A stretch of DNA of 64,000 bases from Dipteris shenzhenensis (lineage: Eukaryota > Polypodiophyta > Polypodiopsida > Gleicheniales). Shown here piece by piece: positions 1 to 11,344 of the stretch; positions within the stretch are counted from its first letter, which is position 1; every line of letters begins with the position of its first letter. A model generated the notes under the pieces. That model searched no databases and had not been told where the DNA came from. It saw only the letters and a list, made by a program, of their open reading frames with translations. The position numbers and the translations under genes are program-made. The stretch lies in assembly GCA_047967505.1 (NCBI GenBank), contig CM106541.1; one strand, 5' to 3'.

Positions 1-860
1 CCTCAAAGGGGGCTTTCCCTGTAGAGCTGTGTACTGTATTATTGTAAGCAAACTCTACCAATGATAGGTACTTTTCCCAGTCTGAACCTTGGTCACCCAC
101 GTAGCATTTCAGCATATCCAATGCTGTAGAATTTGCTACTTCACTTTGACCATCTGTCTGGGGATGGAAAGAAGAATAAAAATTCAGATTCATCCCCATG
201 TTATCAAATAAAGCTCTCCAGAATAGACTGGTCATTTTGGGATCTCGATCACTAACAATGGACTTAGGCATACCATGATGCTTAAAGATCTGTGCCATGA
301 AAAGCTTAGCCATATGATCTGCCTTTATGGTTTTGCGAACCGGAATGAAATGAGCTTGCTTGCTGAATCTATCAATGATAGTCCAAATCCCATCATTCCC
401 TAACTTTGACCTTGGCAAATAAAAAATAAAGTCCATTGTAATACTTTCCCATGTGCCTGAGGCACGGGAAGAGGCATAAGTAGGCCAGGTGCCTTCCATC
501 TATCATACTTCACTTTCTGACACGTAAGGCATTCAGTAACAAACTGATGTATATCTTTCCGCATCCCTGGCCAAAAGAAATCTCTCTCTAGTGCTAGAGT
601 TGTTGCTGTAATTCCTCTATGTCCAGCATAGGGAGGTGCATGGCATTTCTCCAGAATCTTTTTCCTCATCTCCTGGGTGATGCATAGGCAGTCATCTTTC
701 ATTAGATACCTATCTTTCAGGGAATAGTCACTGGTGGACTGCCCCTCATGCATCTGCTGTAAAATCTCACCAAAATCTGCATCATTAGCATATTGCTCCC
801 TCATGCCTTCCAGGACCTAATGATTCTAGGACCTAATGATAAGCAATAGTCACAATATTG
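1..860 (-). pseudogene. gypsy integrase (zinc-binding domain and core), 3' end outside window
   Basis: The reading frame at 804-400 carries the HHCC zinc-binding region (PPYAGHRG, then CLTCQKVK). A frameshift near 430 moves into the frame that reads to position 1 and contains the integrase core. Catalytic-type residues are visible: D in the SDRDPKM block (about 245-265) and E in TDGQSEVAN (about 125-150). The join to RNase H is broken by a TAG near 871. A short direct duplication (aggacctaatgat) lies at about 811-840. The protein would insert the element's cDNA into the host chromosome; this copy cannot encode a continuous one. Confidence 0.85.
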
Positions 861-862
861 AC

Positions 863-2895
863 CTAGGGTCTTCGGGACAAGGCATCTGCGACTCTGTTTC
901 GAATTCCTGGGGTATGGACAATCTGAAAATGATACATTGACAGCATATTTGCCCATTTCATATGCTTCTCGAAAAGTTTTGTCTGAGTTAGAAAGTATCT
1001 CAGACTTTGGTGATCTGTTTTAACAGTAAAATCTGCACCCAAAAGATAATGCTTCCATGTATGGATGGCATGGATTACAGCCAATAATTCTTTCTCATAG
1101 ATTCCCAGATATCTCTCTGCATCCCGGAGTCTCCTGCTCTCATAGGCCACTACATGACCATTCTGATGCAATGCAACTCCAACACATTCCCCACAAGCAT
1201 CACAATCCACATCAAATGGTTGATACAAATCTGGAACGATTAAGATTGGCTCTGTAGTCGGTCTCCGTGTGGTGAAGGCTGTCTTTTGAGGAATTCCCCA
1301 TCTGAAAGCTGCATTTTTCTTAGTAAGATTGTGGAGTGGAGCAGCTATGTCCGCAAAATGCCTGATAAACCTTCTGTAGTAAGAACACAGGCCTAGGAAA
1401 CTTCGAACTTCATGCACAGTTTTCAGCTCATGCCATTCCTGAATGGCATGGATCTTTGCTGGATCCATCTGTATCCCATTCTTGAATATTATATGCCCCA
1501 AGTAATGGATTTCTTCCAAGAAGAATTCACTTTTCTTGCTGTTTGCATAGAGCTGATGATTTCTCAGCTCTTGAAATACTATAGCAAGATGTTCCTTGTG
1601 CTCTTTTTCGGACTTAGAAAAGACAATTATGTCATCGAAGAAGGTACTAGTGAACTGTCTGTAGGGTCGGAAGATACGATCCATCATCCTATTGAAGGTA
1701 GCTGTGGCATTTGTCAATCCAAAAGGCATCACCAGATATTCATACAACCCAAAAGTAGTGCGGAACGCTGTCTTGTGCACATCCTGAGGCTGTATCCTCA
1801 CTTGGTGATAGCCACTCTTTAAGTCTATCCTGCTGAAAACTGAAGCTCCATTTAACTGATCAGCACATCATCAATGCACGGAATAGGGAATCTATTCTTG
1901 ATGGTCATTTTGTTTAGGACGCGGTAATCGACGCACATACGGAATGAGCCATCTTTCTTCTGTACTAGCAGTACAGGGGAACAAAAAGGAGAAGAACTGG
2001 GCTGAATGAACCCCTTGGACAATAAGTCCTGCACCTGAGTCATAATCTCTTCTCGCTGAGTTGCACTAACTCTGTATGGGGGCCTATTGGGTGGCTCGCT
2101 TCCAGGAATGAGTTCTATGCCATGATCCTCAGGTCTCTCAAGGGGTAGCTCCCTTGGCAAAGCGTCAGAAAAACAATCTTTAAAATTTTCAATAAACTCA
2201 AATTTATTTTGATCTGCCTCACTTGTTTCAACATACATTTCCACATCTCTCTCTTTTACAAAAATCATGTAAGCTGAAACTGCAGACTTTATTTCTTTTC
2301 CAACAGAACTATTTGATACAATGGGAATAGTTTCCCCTCTATTCCTAGCAACCACACGATATTCTTTGCCCCTATGTATAAACTCCATTACTCTTTCAGG
2401 AAGAGTCAACTTCATTGCCTTGCGATGAAACCAAGGCATACCCAAGACTACATCATGATGTTTCAGTGGAGAAATGAAGAAGTCTTCCTGATCCACATAA
2501 CTCTGTACATGAAGACAGAGCTTCCCTATCAAGGGAGTGACTGGCACAGGGTTCCCACAGAACATCTGATCGGCATCCAAAGCCCTGCCCAACTCCTCCG
2601 TCTTTATTCCCAGCCTCAGGGCCAGGTCCTCTGATATGAAGTTATCAGTAGCCCCTGGATCAAATAAAATCAGCGCTTGCTGGTCTCTGACTTTGCCCCA
2701 TGATAGCAGCAATTCTCGTTCTTCTGGGTTTAAAACATGACCCAGTATGTCAGGAATTCCTCCTGCCATTGGCTTTTGCAATCCCCGTGGCTTCTCTGCC
2801 TCTTTTCCCTTCGAAGTTGAAGGCTTTTCTGGGCACTGGGCAGCCACATGCCCCTCTTTCCCACACTTAAAGCATTTCCCATCTCTGCGAAACTC
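863..2895 (-). pseudogene. gypsy protease, reverse transcriptase and RNase H
   Basis: The upstream part (2895-1852) starts in the nucleocapsid zinc knuckle ([14 protein letters not shown]), passes a retropepsin-like site [10 protein letters not shown] (DPG in place of the usual DSG/DTG) and enters the RT fingers ([23 protein letters not shown]). A one-base loss near 1862 shifts the frame. The second part (1801-863) holds VMPFGLTNA, the catalytic FFDDIIVFS and the RNase H domain (DCDACG, YEKELLAVIHA, KTDHQS, ADALSRRP). RT active-site aspartates are retained. The role is copying element RNA to DNA in cytoplasmic particles; the frameshift and downstream stop make this copy defective. Confidence 0.9.
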
Positions 2896-4022
2896 AGCTA
2901 TCTGTTCAGGAGTGAATGGGGATTTGCCTTTATAAAGTCTTTGAAAACTGAGTACCCCTCAGCTTCTGAGGCTGAAACCCTTTCTTTTCAACCTTGGGAT
3001 ACTCTTTCTTTTCTGATTTTGAAAAATCAGTTTTCTTTCTTTCAGCACGTCCTGCATGCAAGGATAGTACTGTAGATGGATCTTGTAACGGCACAAGACT
3101 AGCTATTGAAGCTGAATGCATAAGGTCTTGAATGTTCTTTGAGATCCAAAGCATTCACTACTGCCTGGATTCTTGGACTGAGACTTGCTCTGTATTTTCT
3201 CATTTGGGTTCCTTTGGAGATCTTTTTGAAAGGTGCAACCTGCAAATAATCATCCCAAAACTTTTGGTTGTACACATCCACTGTATCTCCTGCATCCATA
3301 TGCAAACTGTCCCAATCTTGTAGAACATGATCTCTAAACTGTTTAGGCATAAACTGCTGGTAGAAGGCTTTCTTGAAGTCCTTCCACTTCTTTGGGGCTG
3401 ACCCATCTGTGGTCTGTGCACTCCACCATGCACTAGCTATCGCTGTCAAGTGTAAACTGACCATTCTTAATTTGGAGGATTTTGAAAACTTTTCTGTACT
3501 GAATGCAGCATCAAACTGCCTGATGAACTGCAATGCTTTGTTTGTATGACCATATTGTCCATTGTAGGTCATAAACTTGACAGATTTACCTCCCTCTTTG
3601 AATTCCTTGGTCTCTCTGGAAGACTTTCTCTTCCTAGACTTCTTGTGTTTCTTTCTTTTCCTGGCTGGTTTATCTGATAAAGAAGAAGATACAGAAGTCG
3701 AGCTCGAGGTAGACGGTGAAGGACTGGGACATCGGTGATGATGCCTCGATCTCTTCCTGCTATGAGACCATCCCCTATGAGATCTCTCTTTCTCTGGCTG
3801 TACACGAGAGTGTGCCTCTGGCATTGGCACATCATATGCTGCATTAGGCATAGCTTCTGCTTGAAACAAATACTGAGCCCTTGGATCCTTTCTGAGATTT
3901 TCCATCTCTTGTATACGAGTGCGTACCATCTGCTCAAATTCTTGCTAAGTTTGCTGCACACTTCTCTGTCTTGGATGTACATCCCTATCTTGTGAATCCC
4001 ACTGGATAGGTGATTGAGCCAT
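2880..4022 (-). pseudogene. gypsy gag (capsid/nucleocapsid), broken
   Basis: A likely start codon is at 4022-4020 (MAQSPIQWD). The frame is stopped by TAG at 3947-3945, just before the next methionine at 3929. The following 276-residue frame has an SR/KR-rich basic stretch (about residues 45-105) and the retrotransposon gag core (AWWSAQTTDGS, FYQQFMPKQF, YNQKFWDDY). Frameshifts near 3130 and 2935 separate it from a lysine-rich linker and the zinc knuckle at about 2890-2835. Capsid assembly would be the normal role. Confidence 0.8.
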
Positions 4023-4029
4023 TTTCTTA

Positions 4030-4769
4030 CAACTCGTCCCACACTGTGTATGCAACTGATGCACGATGTCTTTGCTTTTCAAAGAGAAAATTTACCTCAA
4101 CAAGAGGTGTCTTGCATTCACAATCTATGCCAGTACTGGGCTGTCAACTCAAGGCATAAACTTAAAGCTGTATGCCCCTTTTCTGGCTACTGCAAATGAC
4201 TTCAAAAAGTATCTGTTTTGCCCTCTTTTCACTGCTCAAAGGCATGCATACTCTTTTTCTGCAAATCTCTGATTTTTCTCTGTTTTCTGCTTTTTCTGAC
4301 AGTAAATACTCTCTCAGATGGTTGAAAACTGCTAGCAGAAACAGTCTCTGCAACTGTCTTTTTTTTTTTTTTTTTGTGGTGACAGTAACCAGATGGATAA
4401 CCGGCTGCTTACTCTAACTAGACTAGCTGGTTCTGGTCTGGTTAGTCTGTGACTAGACCTCTTAACCAGATTAACTAGATTCTGAAGTAACTGAACCAGA
4501 CTGGAATCTGGTTAACTGAACCAGTCTGGTCTGGTTAAGCTGCTCAGACTAGTTAGCTGTGATCTGATTAGGCTGACCAGACTAGTAAGGGTAACCTCAC
4601 CCTTAACCTGAGTCAACTAACCACCGTTAACCTAACCAAAAGTAACTGTCACATCACCTGCCTGCACGTCAGCATTCACGCACGTGTCTCTGTCAGAGCG
4701 CCACTGAGTCAACGTCGGATCTTTACTCTCTTGCTGAATCGTCACAACCTGAGAAGGCTATGAGCCTTG
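4030..4769 (-). other. gypsy element 5' leader (between PBS and gag)
   Basis: This untranslated stretch lies between the primer-binding site and gag. The part at about 4415-4630 is built of imperfect repeats of AACCAG/CTGGTT and ACTAG blocks. The (T)n run at 4361-4375 interrupts it. No gene is seen. Confidence 0.6.
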
Positions 4770-4781
4770 GCTCTGATACCA
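4770..4781 (-). other. primer-binding site, initiator tRNA-Met type
   Basis: On the minus strand the twelve bases read TGGTATCAGAGC, the standard plant PBS complementary to the 3' end of initiator tRNA-Met. It sits two bases inside the LTR edge, as expected. Confidence 0.9.
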
Positions 4782-4782
4782 A

Positions 4783-5711
4783 TGTAAACCTTCCCTCGAA
4801 AAGGACAGCAGAAACAATCTCATTTCTTTCCCTCTCTCCCTCTCTCAATAGAGACACTAGGGCCCAGGACAACAATCGGGCTGGACCGCCCCGAAGGATT
4901 TTATTACTTGAGAGAAGATGAAGTACATAGTTCAGCGTAGAGCTGTTCATACATTAATCCAAAACGTGAATGAATGAATCATTACATGAGCTCTCAGGCT
5001 CCCTTTCTTGGCAACAAGCCACTTGTCAATTTCTACATTACTTTTCTAATTACATGCCACTAAGGGCAACTCTGGACTCTTCGAAGCACTTGGTCACACG
5101 AACCGCGTCCTAGATGCTTGTTAGGCTCCCGTAGCGCTTAGGAAAATAACTCTTCCTAGTACCTGCAACAATTAATTAAAGCGCACCACCATGGCACCCA
5201 TTAATTGTTAGCGCTTTGCATGCAAATAACACACTGTGGACTAATTCTAGTCACGGTGGGCATCCCCACTGAACACATGTGCACACATAACAAATATAAA
5301 AAACATATATTTATTCTCTGGTTGACCGAAGTCAACGCTCTTGATCATAATTAAGGAGCTTTGACCAAGGGTCGAGGCGCCTTAATTATAGCCAAGTCTC
5401 TCCAACCGAAGTTGGCACATCTTGGTTAACCGTGGTTAACCCTCTTGGCACATGCCAAGTCTTGTTGACCGAAGTCAACACTCTAACCGTAGTCAGCTCT
5501 GTAGTTCTCTGGTTAACTGTAGTTAACCCTCTTGGTAATAAACCAAGTCTCCCCGACTGAAGTCAGGTTTACTTGACCAGAGTCAAGTATCTTTGACCGT
5601 AGTCAATTCTTTGACCATTAAAAGAACTCTTTGACCATAATTAACACATATAAAACTCTTTAATTATGATCAAATAAATGGTCAACTGTACTTTGAATTA
5701 GGATATTTACA
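4783..5711 (-). repeat. 5' LTR of the gypsy element
   Basis: The plus-strand edges are TGTAAA at 4783 and TTTACA ending at 5711, a matching inverted terminal repeat next to the PBS, giving about 929 bp. On the minus strand an AT-rich TATA-like segment lies at about 5312-5290, with the palindrome cluster upstream of it. The partner LTR is outside the window, so the outer edge is inferred from the terminal repeat only. The following five bases (ttgtg, 5712-5716) would be one copy of the target duplication. Confidence 0.65.
5320..5660. promoter_or_regulatory. cluster of short palindromes with W-box cores in LTR U3
   Basis: Many imperfect palindromes stand side by side, for example TTGACCGAAGTCAAC (twice), GGTTAACCGTGGTTAACC, GGTTAACTGTAGTTAACC, TTGACCAGAGTCAAG and TTGACCGTAGTCAAT. 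TTGAC is the core of the WRKY-bound W-box, and each palindrome presents it on one or both strands. The cluster lies upstream of the LTR's TATA-like region on the minus strand, where enhancer sites belong. Use by WRKY factors is inference. Confidence 0.5.
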
Positions 5712-6674
5712 TTGTGGTGACATCGAAAGACCCAAGGGTCTATGAGACTGAAAGAAGCCTTATACAACGAGCTGAAAGGGTGGAGCCTCTAATCAGGCAT
5801 CATCACCCACAATGAATACAACATAATCATATCATATCAGATCTAATACATGAGAGAAATCTGGAGCCATGGCCATGGTGGAAGCTCAAGGATGGTTCGG
5901 CGATGAGGCTGTGATGACAGGAAACCTATGAAGAGCGCTGACCGTGGTAATTCAGTTTAATAGAATCAGAGTTAGTGTTTTATTAGGATTGGAATTAATT
6001 TTACACGCTAATACTTATTCCCTTTGGTAACCTCATCGATATGTGAACTATTAGGTGTCACCTTGGTTGCGAGAAGTCTGAAAGCTATCTAAGGTAAACT
6101 TTACAATACTGCCAAATCAACTTATAGGAGAAACAATGAATGAAATTTAATAAAGGGAGAAGAACGCTAGTTAGGCAGTAAACCGCCAGCCAGGGGCAGA
6201 ACAATGCCAAATATTGCCTTCTGCACTGATGGACAAAAAGAACTCTTTACTCCAGGTCCTGCAAAAATGTGCAGATGACCCAAAAGCCACATGTGTCTCC
6301 AAATATTCTGAATCTTTATGATTTTGTACGGAAATTTTGTCCTTCCAGGCTCAACAATATAGGGAGTTGAAATCCACAAACATCAAACAAAACTTAGTTG
6401 TTGTCCTAAAGTAAAACTTTGTGTGGAACAAATGTTTGCAGTGCCTTTAGTTTCAGCATGAGTATATCCCTCCGAAATAAGATTTTCATGCCTATTAGCG
6501 TTCAAGGCACTGCCATAGCATTTGGACCTGAGGCAGCGGCAAAGGAACTGTTTGCAATTTAGGTGCCATGAAGTTTATCTGCTCGCTCAGGTCTCCTATT
6601 TTGCAAAAAAAAAGAGTGCATCCCTGTTGGTCATCTGTATATCTAAATGTATTGTTTCATACTTGGAAACCCAG
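5712..6674. other. no gene recognised; probably intron of the malonyl-CoA decarboxylase gene
   Basis: Between the gypsy LTR and the first recognised exon no further malonyl-CoA decarboxylase exon could be found in any frame. The segment is AT-rich. Short open frames (for example minus 6379-6167) resemble nothing I know. Confidence 0.5.
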
Positions 6675-9600
6675 CCAGGTCTTGCAGGTATCAATCTCGG
6701 AAAGTTTCTCATCAAACGCGTTGTCAGACTGCTGCAGCAAGAGATGCCAGCAGTGCAGGTTAAACTTTTGTCCGGTCCCCCTTATAGGACAATTTCCTAG
6801 TTCCAGTCAAGTTTTGGAATCTCCTGTTGTTGCATTTAATAAGAAGATAACGTTTTCTATCTTTAGGATTAAGGGGAAGTCTACAAGGACCTTACTAAGT
6901 TTTTTTCCATTTGTTTGGTACAGACTTTTGCAACTCTCAGCCCAATTCCTGGTTTTATGTCATGGCTTTTATCAAAATTAGCATCACAAGCCACACTTGC
7001 AAAAAGTGAACAAGATATGGGTGACACAAGCATTTTGAGAGAAGCCTTACTTACTCCTGCCGAAGAAAAACTGCTCTCAGAGGCCTCTGAGTAAGGGCTT
7101 TAGAATGCTTGCCAAATTTCACTTTTTCTGTCGTCAATAGCAGGTTGTAATTGGTTGAAAAATCTGTTTAATTTGTTGGAGTTTGTTTGTCTCCTTTATT
7201 TGATATAGACATAGAAGGGGGGGAAAATAAGTTTTTATCGTATCATGATGTAGTGATGAACATTTGGAGCATCTAAGTAAATATTGTTCAAATTTCTTGT
7301 CTTGTATCCCATGGGCATTTTAGCGGATGATTTTTATCTGTCTTCTGAAGTCTTCGGTGAAACTGACAGCACTCTTGACTTTTTTTTCACAATGTAGGGA
7401 TGTGACTGAGGATAGCAATGCTGTACCTTTGTTGTTGAAGTTGCTTACATCGCCAGTGCATGAGTGGACTAAATCTGAGCGAGTACAGATAGCCATCAAA
7501 CCCATTTTACTACGTTTGTGTGCAAGGTATGTGGCAAATCTTTATGCTGCAGGCAGCCCAGTGGCAATTATCTCATGGTCACACTTACTCAGTGGACACA
7601 GGAACACAGGCACATTTTAAAGCACTTCAAGAAGGGAAATGGGCACAAACGAGAAACAAAAGGACACATCACACAAGCTGCATGTTGAGGGAATCGGACA
7701 CTATCAGCATCTGCACAATTGGTTGCATGCTACACAATGTGAACATTAGAACTAATTGAGGCATATTAGAAGCTGATGAACCCATAGGTACAGGTTGTAG
7801 AAGGGAAAAAATGTCATCTGTTTGAATCCAGACCACAGATATGTGAATAGGACTGTCCCTCTGAATTCTAGGAAGATGTTCGTTCTTCAAATGGGACATC
7901 AGAACTCAATTGCATGCCATCTGTTTTAACTGACTTATACTAGATTACATATATAGAGATAGAAATGTGTCTCAAAATTCTTGCAGGGTGTGTTTAAAGA
8001 GATTTTAAAAAGATTTTGCCTCTAGGATGCATCCACTTTGCGGTCAGCTTACAGGTGAGCCTTGCTTTGTCTAGCTCCCATGTCATAGGGTTACATTGCT
8101 AGGATTTGAGATACACTTTACCTTATGAGAGCACTTCTCAATGTGAAGGAAGGGCCTTATATATACATTCTCCTATTTTGCTCATTTGCCTGTCCTTCAA
8201 TGTCACCACCTGTTCCATTTGGATCATCAGATGGTTTGCCATGCTAGTATTTGCTACATCTTTTATCTTGACTACTGTGCCAACTCAAGTGTCACCTCTG
8301 CACCTTGTAGTCAGCATAAGTCTTCAATGTAAGGTGCCTGTATGCAATTAAGGCTGGCCTCATGTATTCAGAATACAGGTGCGGGCCATGTCCTACAGTC
8401 CTGCAACAATGTGATTACACAGCATCTTGGATGAAATCCATATGACACTGATAGACGCCTTGTCCTTAGTAGCTACCACCGTCAGAAGAAAATGGAGGCA
8501 CACTTTGATAAAGTGATGGCAAAAGGTCATGCACACAAAAAAAAAAAGTTGATGCGCAATATCTGCATTTTTTGTTCAATGGATGGTCTCAGCTTCTTTA
8601 CAGTCTTTGATCAAATACATATTGTCCTTTCTGGTCCTCTAGCTGCATGGTAACTTAGAGGTTGGCCATTGTCTGCCTTCTTATCACATGCTACAAGGAA
8701 TCACGTATATAAAGTTTTTTTTCCCATTCTCTGTGGTGTATAATCGGACTAGTCCTCTATGAAACTCTGACTACATTGTTCTCAGAATTTGCTAATGTAT
8801 CTTACTTTGTCAAGTTGGAAAAGCCATGACATAATAGGATTTATTGTGCTTCCCATGTAACATTGGAATGAGGAGAAACATGGGCATACATCTTTAGGAA
8901 GCTCTTGAACTGAAAGAGAAGGGGGTATGACATTGGATCTTGCAACCAGATACCTGCTGAAGGAAAAGAAGCGGGGTAGGGCACTTGATGCTGTTACCAA
9001 CTTTCATGCACAGAATGGAGCTGTAAGTGACTGATAGCATTGTTCTCATCTGTTGAAATCGTAACAAATGGAATGGTGCTGCATTTTATTGACCTGCTTC
9101 TTACATCTCTACTGTCTTTGCAAGCTTTTGTTATTATTTTAATCACTGGATTCGTTTGGGAATTTTTTTTGAGCAGTCTGCATGTAGGACTTGCTCTTGA
9201 TGCTGTATTGCATACCTTCACTTACATAACATGCACATCAGCCTTTGCCTCAAGGTGTTTCCTGCAAATAATGTAAAGCTCGGATCTAAAGATAGAGGAC
9301 ATAGGAAGAGGCCATAACACAAGGGACATGTCTCTTTCATCAAGCCAACAAAGGGTTTTTTATTATCATGCCTCAAAGTGCTCAACTATTCTTAGGATTT
9401 TCGCAGACAGACTACCATCTCAGTTGTCTCGATCATTAGGCTGTTCTAACGTTCCCTGGCAGCATCAAATCTCAATACCTTCAATTATGTTGCTTTCAGC
9501 TTCATCTCTATTGTTTTTCCGTATTGATGATAAGGGTGAATGTTTTGAGGCCTGGTTGGATGACTTTATTCTGCTTATTTTAAAGCGTAATTCTCATATT

Positions 9601-9898
9601 CTATTTTGTTTTGTTTGAAGGGTATTGAAAGGCTGAATTGGATGGGGGATCGATCTCAGCATGGTCTTAGGCAAAGTGCAGGCATTATGGTCAATTATGT
9701 CTACAGGTGCCTTGCATAATCTTCTGATTGCATTTTTTAAATTAAAATTGACAAGACTGTCACTAATTTTTTGGGGTCTTGTTCAGGTTGGACAAAATTG
9801 AAGAAAATAGTCGACTATATTTTGAGAAAGGTGTTGTGTCCGCTTCACCAGCAATAGAAGAAATTCTGATTCCAGCATTTGGAGTCCCTCATGACTAG
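6675..9898 (+). CDS. MCD: malonyl-CoA decarboxylase, C-terminal exons
   Basis: The enzyme converts malonyl-CoA to acetyl-CoA and CO2, so it affects malonate detoxification and fatty-acid metabolism. Exons seen: 6675-6758, 6924-7090, 7398-7526, 8950-9022, 9621-9706, 9787-9898 (TAG 9896-9898). All introns are GT-AG; donors include GTAAGG, GTATGT and GTAAGTGA. The exon total is 651 nt, exactly 217 codons with no internal stop. Family landmarks in order: GINLGKFLIKRVV, TFATLSPIPGFMSWLL, VPLLLKLLTSPVHEWTKSE, RLCARYLLKEKKRGRALD, NFHAQNGA, ERLNWMGDRS, GIMVNYVYR. The catalytic Ser (LSPIPGF) and His (NFH) of the family are present. The C-terminus ends VPHD, not an SKL-type peroxisomal signal. The animal enzyme has about 490 residues, so the N-terminal half is missing: either upstream of the window beyond the gypsy element, or lost. 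Exon 1's left edge is the weakest point. Confidence 0.85.
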
Positions 9899-10251
9899 AA
9901 AAAAAGCGAGTCTTTAACAGGTGTCTGGTACCCGAATTTTGGTGCTGTGAGGTGATGATAAAGACTTTTGTATAAATTGATATCAGATTTTACCTCACAT
10001 TTTTCATCTGCGCAGGCTCAAAAAGGACGAAACTGCATTTTGAGATATGTAATATTACAGGGTTCTACTGAATAAGCCTATGTTAGCATAACAAGACATT
10101 TGTGCTGGAAATCTCCTGCATATTGTATTATCTTTGCAGATGGCTTCTAGGATATCTGTGATAATTGGACAGTATTGACATGTTAAGGCTGGAAATCCGG
10201 CCAAAATAAGACACGCCAATGGATGATCCATGAATTATGCAATCACTATTT
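9899..10251. other. 3' flank of malonyl-CoA decarboxylase gene
   Basis: This AT-rich sequence follows the stop codon and probably contains the 3' UTR. No canonical AATAAA was identified and no gene is seen. Confidence 0.4.
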
Positions 10252-11331
10252 TGTTAGAAATGACCCAACAGAGGGTACGCACAGTGGAAGACTGATAGAA
10301 TTGCCCAGGAGCTCACATAGTGTGGTGTGGGGTGTGGAATCACAAACTTCTTGAACTTATTTGCATAGAATAGATGTGCAAACTCATCAATAGACAATGA
10401 GCCAGCCAGATAGAGAAACCACCAAAATAATATATTTCCGTCCAAAGCTATGGACACAATACAAAAGAGATAGATCCATAGTCCCACCAATGGTGTGGTC
10501 CTCTGATCTTACCACAAGGTCCTCCTATCTGCCGGCTATCTCTAGACTTGAGCCCACGACCTCCACCTCGAGCGTCTGTAGACTTTCAGTCCATAATGAT
10601 CTTCTCAACCTTGCTGCCCTGTATGTCAGCCTAGGTAGGCAGCCCTCTGTGAGCTAAGTCTGCAGCTCGTCAGCCCAGGTCACCTCCTGGTCATAGGCCC
10701 AACTGATGCTGCTCTGCTGCTCCTTCCTGCTCCCTGAAGTGCTACTCCAGAAGATATGAAATGAGGCCACAAGGCCTGCCTTTTACAGGCCCAAGGGCCT
10801 GCCCGAAAAAACCGACCAGCAGCATCATTCTGGCCGACCCAAACAGGCCAACCAGTCTGCTGGAAAACTGCCCTTAAGGGCTCTCATTACAAGGGCCGTT
10901 GGCCCACAACACTAGGGCTTTGGCCCTCCTTTCAAGGCAAGGGCCCAGCCCTATATAAAGGCAGGTCCCTGCCTACTAGCAACCTCCTTTGCTGCTCCAC
11001 CATGCCTCCATGTGGCCGACCTGGTATGCTGGTCTGCCCTGCCCTTCTGCGTCATCTGCCCTGCCAGACAGCCCGCCATGCAGGCGTCTCCAGTCTGCCC
11101 TTGCCGCCATGTGTGCGCCTCTTTTGCAGGCGCATGACCTGCACTTCTTTCAGCCTGCTGCCCACATGGCAGCCTGTTTGCTGCCCATGTGGCAGCCCTT
11201 TTTGCTGTCCTGCTGCCCATGTGGCAGCCCTGTCTTTGTGTTTCTTCCTCTGGGCATGTCTTGCCCTAGGTCACCTCCTCCACGCTCTCCTCATATGGGG
11301 GCTTACAGATGGGGAGGTGACCTCTCCAACA
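10252..11331 (-). repeat. putative 3' LTR of a copia remnant
   Basis: The right edge is clear. On the minus strand a purine run (GTGAGAGGGGG, 11342-11332) is followed by TGTTGGAGAGG, a typical polypurine tract to LTR junction. The left edge is inferred from TGTTAG at 10252, the rough inverted match of CCAACA at 11331. A TATA-like ctatataaagg lies at about 10951-10961. The interior contains repeated ATGTGGCAGCC-like blocks at 11160-11230. No second LTR copy was found in the window, so the extent is tentative. Confidence 0.45.
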
Positions 11332-11344
11332 CCCCCTCTCACCG

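Larger units (their letters stand above)
1..5711 (-). mobile_element. Ty3/gypsy LTR retrotransposon, decayed, cut by the window edge
   Basis: Read on the minus strand, the order is LTR (5711-4783), PBS (4781-4770), leader, gag, protease, reverse transcriptase, RNase H, integrase, which is the Ty3/gypsy order. The element runs off the left edge inside the integrase core, so its 3' LTR, polypurine tract and any chromodomain are not visible, and the left target duplication cannot be checked. Each coding block is recognisable, but there are at least one premature stop in gag, two gag frameshifts, a one-base loss in RT and a stop between RNase H and integrase. It is therefore a non-coding copy. 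It lies directly upstream of the visible malonyl-CoA decarboxylase exons, in opposite orientation. Confidence 0.9.

Noticed and set aside
1057-1822. Plus-strand frames over the gypsy RT/RNase H region
   Set aside because: Shadow frames of the minus-strand pol.
6502-6560. Short frame VQGTAIAFGPEAAAKELFAI as an extra malonyl-CoA decarboxylase exon
   Set aside because: Does not match the family sequence expected upstream of PGLAGINLG and ends in a stop without a good donor.
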